DNA from: Locusta migratoria
Lineage: Eukaryota; Arthropoda; Insecta; Orthoptera; Acrididae
Length of the DNA stretch: 64,000 bases
Reading direction: 5' to 3'
Assembly (NCBI GenBank): GCA_026315105.1
Contig: CM048755.1
Location: 210,168,333-210,232,332 of the forward strand
This document shows positions 63,408 to 64,000 of the stretch, piece by piece. Made by a program: the position numbers and the translations under genes. Under the pieces are notes generated by a model. That model was not told the DNA's origin. It did no database searches and was given only the letters and a program-made list of their open reading frames with translations. The first letter of the stretch is position 1; each line of letters opens with the position of its first letter.

Positions 63408-64000
63408 GTTGGCAAAGCTCATAGGTGACAGTGTAGTAGGGGGCGGGGGTTTCACTCATGGAAAAATTCCTGTAGTAGTTGGTGTTAGGGCTGCACCTTT
63501 TTTTAGACTGAAGACAGCTGATATGTATTCCTGCTTAAAGGAAGTCCCTCTAAGGAAGGAACCACCTTTGACAAAGTCTAAGAATATAAGTAATAAGGGA
63601 ATTACTGTTTTTCATCAAAATATACAGGGTATCAGAGATAAAGTTAATGAACTGCTTATTCATACTGATTCTGACATTATTGGTATTTCTGAGCACTTTT
63701 TAAGTGGTGTGACAATTCAGAGACTTCCTTTGCCAGGATACAGGTTAGCTGCCTTCTACTCTAGGAGTTCCTTGCAGTGTGGGGGAGTGGCCATGTACGT
63801 AAAAAACGATTTTTCATCGGAGTCAATCGATTTTTCTAAACACTGCACAGAACAGATATTTGAATGTTGTGCAGGAGTTGTTAATGTTAATGGAACTAAA
63901 CTAGTAATAGTTGTTATTTATAGATCCCCTGACAAAGATTTTAAAATGTTTCTGCCCAAGCTGGAATTGGTTCTGGGTTCACTGTATAGGAAGTATAAAA
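63408..64000 (+). CDS. LINE ORF continued: AP endonuclease-like domain, partial
   Basis: After one copy of the duplication the frame of the esterase ORF goes on without a stop: LIGDSVVGGGGFTHGK, then a linker, then FHQNIQGIRDKVNELL (the first endonuclease motif with Asn), DSDIIGISEHFLSG (Glu), GGVAMYVKNDF and VIVVIYRSPDKDFKM. These are the N-terminal motifs of the APE-type endonuclease that nicks target DNA for target-primed reverse transcription. The protein runs past the window end, so length and RT are unseen. Confidence 0.85.

Larger units (their letters stand above)
62380..64000 (+). mobile_element. CR1-like LINE, running off the window
   Basis: Contains an ORF with an esterase-like domain followed in frame by an AP endonuclease-like domain. 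A SINE-A separates the two at 63228-63407. The RT would lie beyond 64000. This is the best-preserved autonomous-type element in the window: outside the SINE I see no stop or shift from 62453 to 64000. The 5' end lies between the SINE-D/G-run and about 62400. Confidence 0.82.

Overview
The window looks like a piece of a very large, repeat-choked insect genome, most likely an acridid grasshopper or locust (Schistocerca-like). That assignment rests on my recognition of the tRNA-derived SINE families, the Tc1 elements and the CR1-like LINE, not on any search. There is no bacterial gene organisation, and I could identify no ordinary host gene. Almost everything that can be named is a transposable element, most of it broken.

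SINEs dominate. I count 28 copies or fragments of one group: several different tRNA-like heads joined to one common tail that ends in repeats of TTTGAACA. Many have target-site duplications of 8-14 bp. The names SINE-A to SINE-F are mine. SINE-A has the head GGCCGCGGTGGCCGAG. SINE-A' has another head on the A tail. SINE-B has the head GTGGAGTGGCCGAGCGG and often carries a (CA/GT)n run just after the head. SINE-C, -D, -E and -F are unrelated tRNA-type families.

Layout. 1-2 kb holds SINEs, 2.8-3.3 kb a Tc1-like fragment, and 3.6-4.7 kb a LINE 3' end. At 10.1-12.5 kb a Penelope-like element (minus strand) is split by a Tc1 element that itself holds a SINE. At 12.7-14.2 kb lies a decayed LTR-retroelement gag (minus strand), and at 14.3-16.1 kb a 1.8-kb element with 37-bp inverted ends. 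At 18-22.9 kb are SINEs, another Penelope fragment, a tRNA-centred fold-back and a second copy of the Tc1-like fragment. At 28.3-29.8 kb is the longest intact reading frame, a GC-rich zinc-knuckle gag protein. At 30.6-31.7 kb a Penelope GIY-YIG region is cut exactly in its YVG motif by a mariner derivative. At 31.9-34.4 kb is a Ty3/gypsy element, and at 35.0-36.2 kb a Tc1 transposase remnant with a nested SINE. At 40.5-42.2 kb is a palindromic Tc1 derivative. At 42.5-44.4 kb a LINE has been invaded by three SINEs, one inside another. At 46.6-47.9 kb are a gag fragment and two head-to-head tRNA-like repeats. At 49.2-50.5 kb is the ruin of a repeat-encoded protein of unknown function. At 52.5-55.2 kb is a PIF/Harbinger transposase with a recognisable intron that contains an antisense BESS-like reading frame. 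At 56.7-58.4 kb are LINE 3' ends. At 61.8-64.0 kb are an RT fragment, a SINE-D, and a CR1-like LINE whose esterase-like and endonuclease regions lie in one reading frame, interrupted only by a young SINE-A; it runs off the window.

How the pieces work together: the autonomous elements (CR1-like LINEs, Penelope, Tc1/mariner, Harbinger, gypsy) are nearly all dead here. The SINEs depend on a LINE's machinery, and the layered insertions give a relative order of events.
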